A stretch of 7,199 bases of DNA from Chloroflexota bacterium (GTDB lineage: Bacteria > Chloroflexota > Dehalococcoidia > Lucifugimonadales > GCA-002694895): positions 1-7,199 of the forward strand of contig NZNN01000050.1 in NCBI GenBank assembly GCA_002694895.1. Reading direction: 5' to 3'. Each line of letters opens with the position of its first letter. Within the stretch, counting starts at the first letter, position 1. The notes beneath the pieces were generated by a model that worked only from the letters and a program-made list of their open reading frames with translations, had not been told where the DNA came from and ran no database searches. A program made the translations under genes and the position numbers. Below are positions 7,166-7,199 of this stretch, in pieces.

Positions 7166-7199
7166 ATTAAATTTGTTAAATTTTAAAACTTTAATAGAT

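Noticed and set aside
1..7199. CRISPR array, insertion sequence or riboswitch
   Set aside because: No regularly spaced direct repeats, no transposase frame or terminal inverted repeats, and no leader long enough for a riboswitch before sucC or the fusion gene were seen.

Overview
The window is AT-rich bacterial DNA with dense gene packing, two tRNA genes without an encoded CCA end, TTG start codons on three genes, and a large FG-GAP/ASPIC-UnbV protein. That protein type is common in marine and environmental phyla (Bacteroidetes-like groups, Marinimicrobia-like lineages, Chloroflexi and others). I cannot fix the phylum from this sequence alone. An AT-rich, free-living, probably aquatic bacterium with a TCA cycle is a reasonable inference.

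Layout, left to right. Positions 1-1404 (minus strand) hold the N-terminal half of the excision-repair ATPase UvrA, which runs off the left edge. A 158-bp divergent intergenic region follows, with a good -10 box for the rightward unit. On the plus strand are tRNA-Ser(UGA) (1563-1649), sucC (1672-2829) and sucD (2836-3714), packed so closely that they are probably one transcript. On the minus strand, facing them, are tRNA-Leu(UAG) (3718-3800) and a 1103-codon gene (3806-7117). The rightmost 82 bp are the upstream region of that gene.

SucC and SucD are the two subunits of succinyl-CoA synthetase, and both keep their catalytic residues. UvrA and the tRNAs are ordinary housekeeping genes. The unusual item is the 1103-residue protein. 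It joins an N-terminal polytopic permease resembling the UPF0718/ArsP superfamily to a C-terminal seven-repeat FG-GAP/VCBS calcium-binding propeller capped by an ASPIC/UnbV domain (a CRTAC1-like module). It also carries several paired cysteines and a Cys/His cluster. The architecture suggests a transporter carrying its own extracytoplasmic binding or sensing domain. Its substrate and function are unknown.
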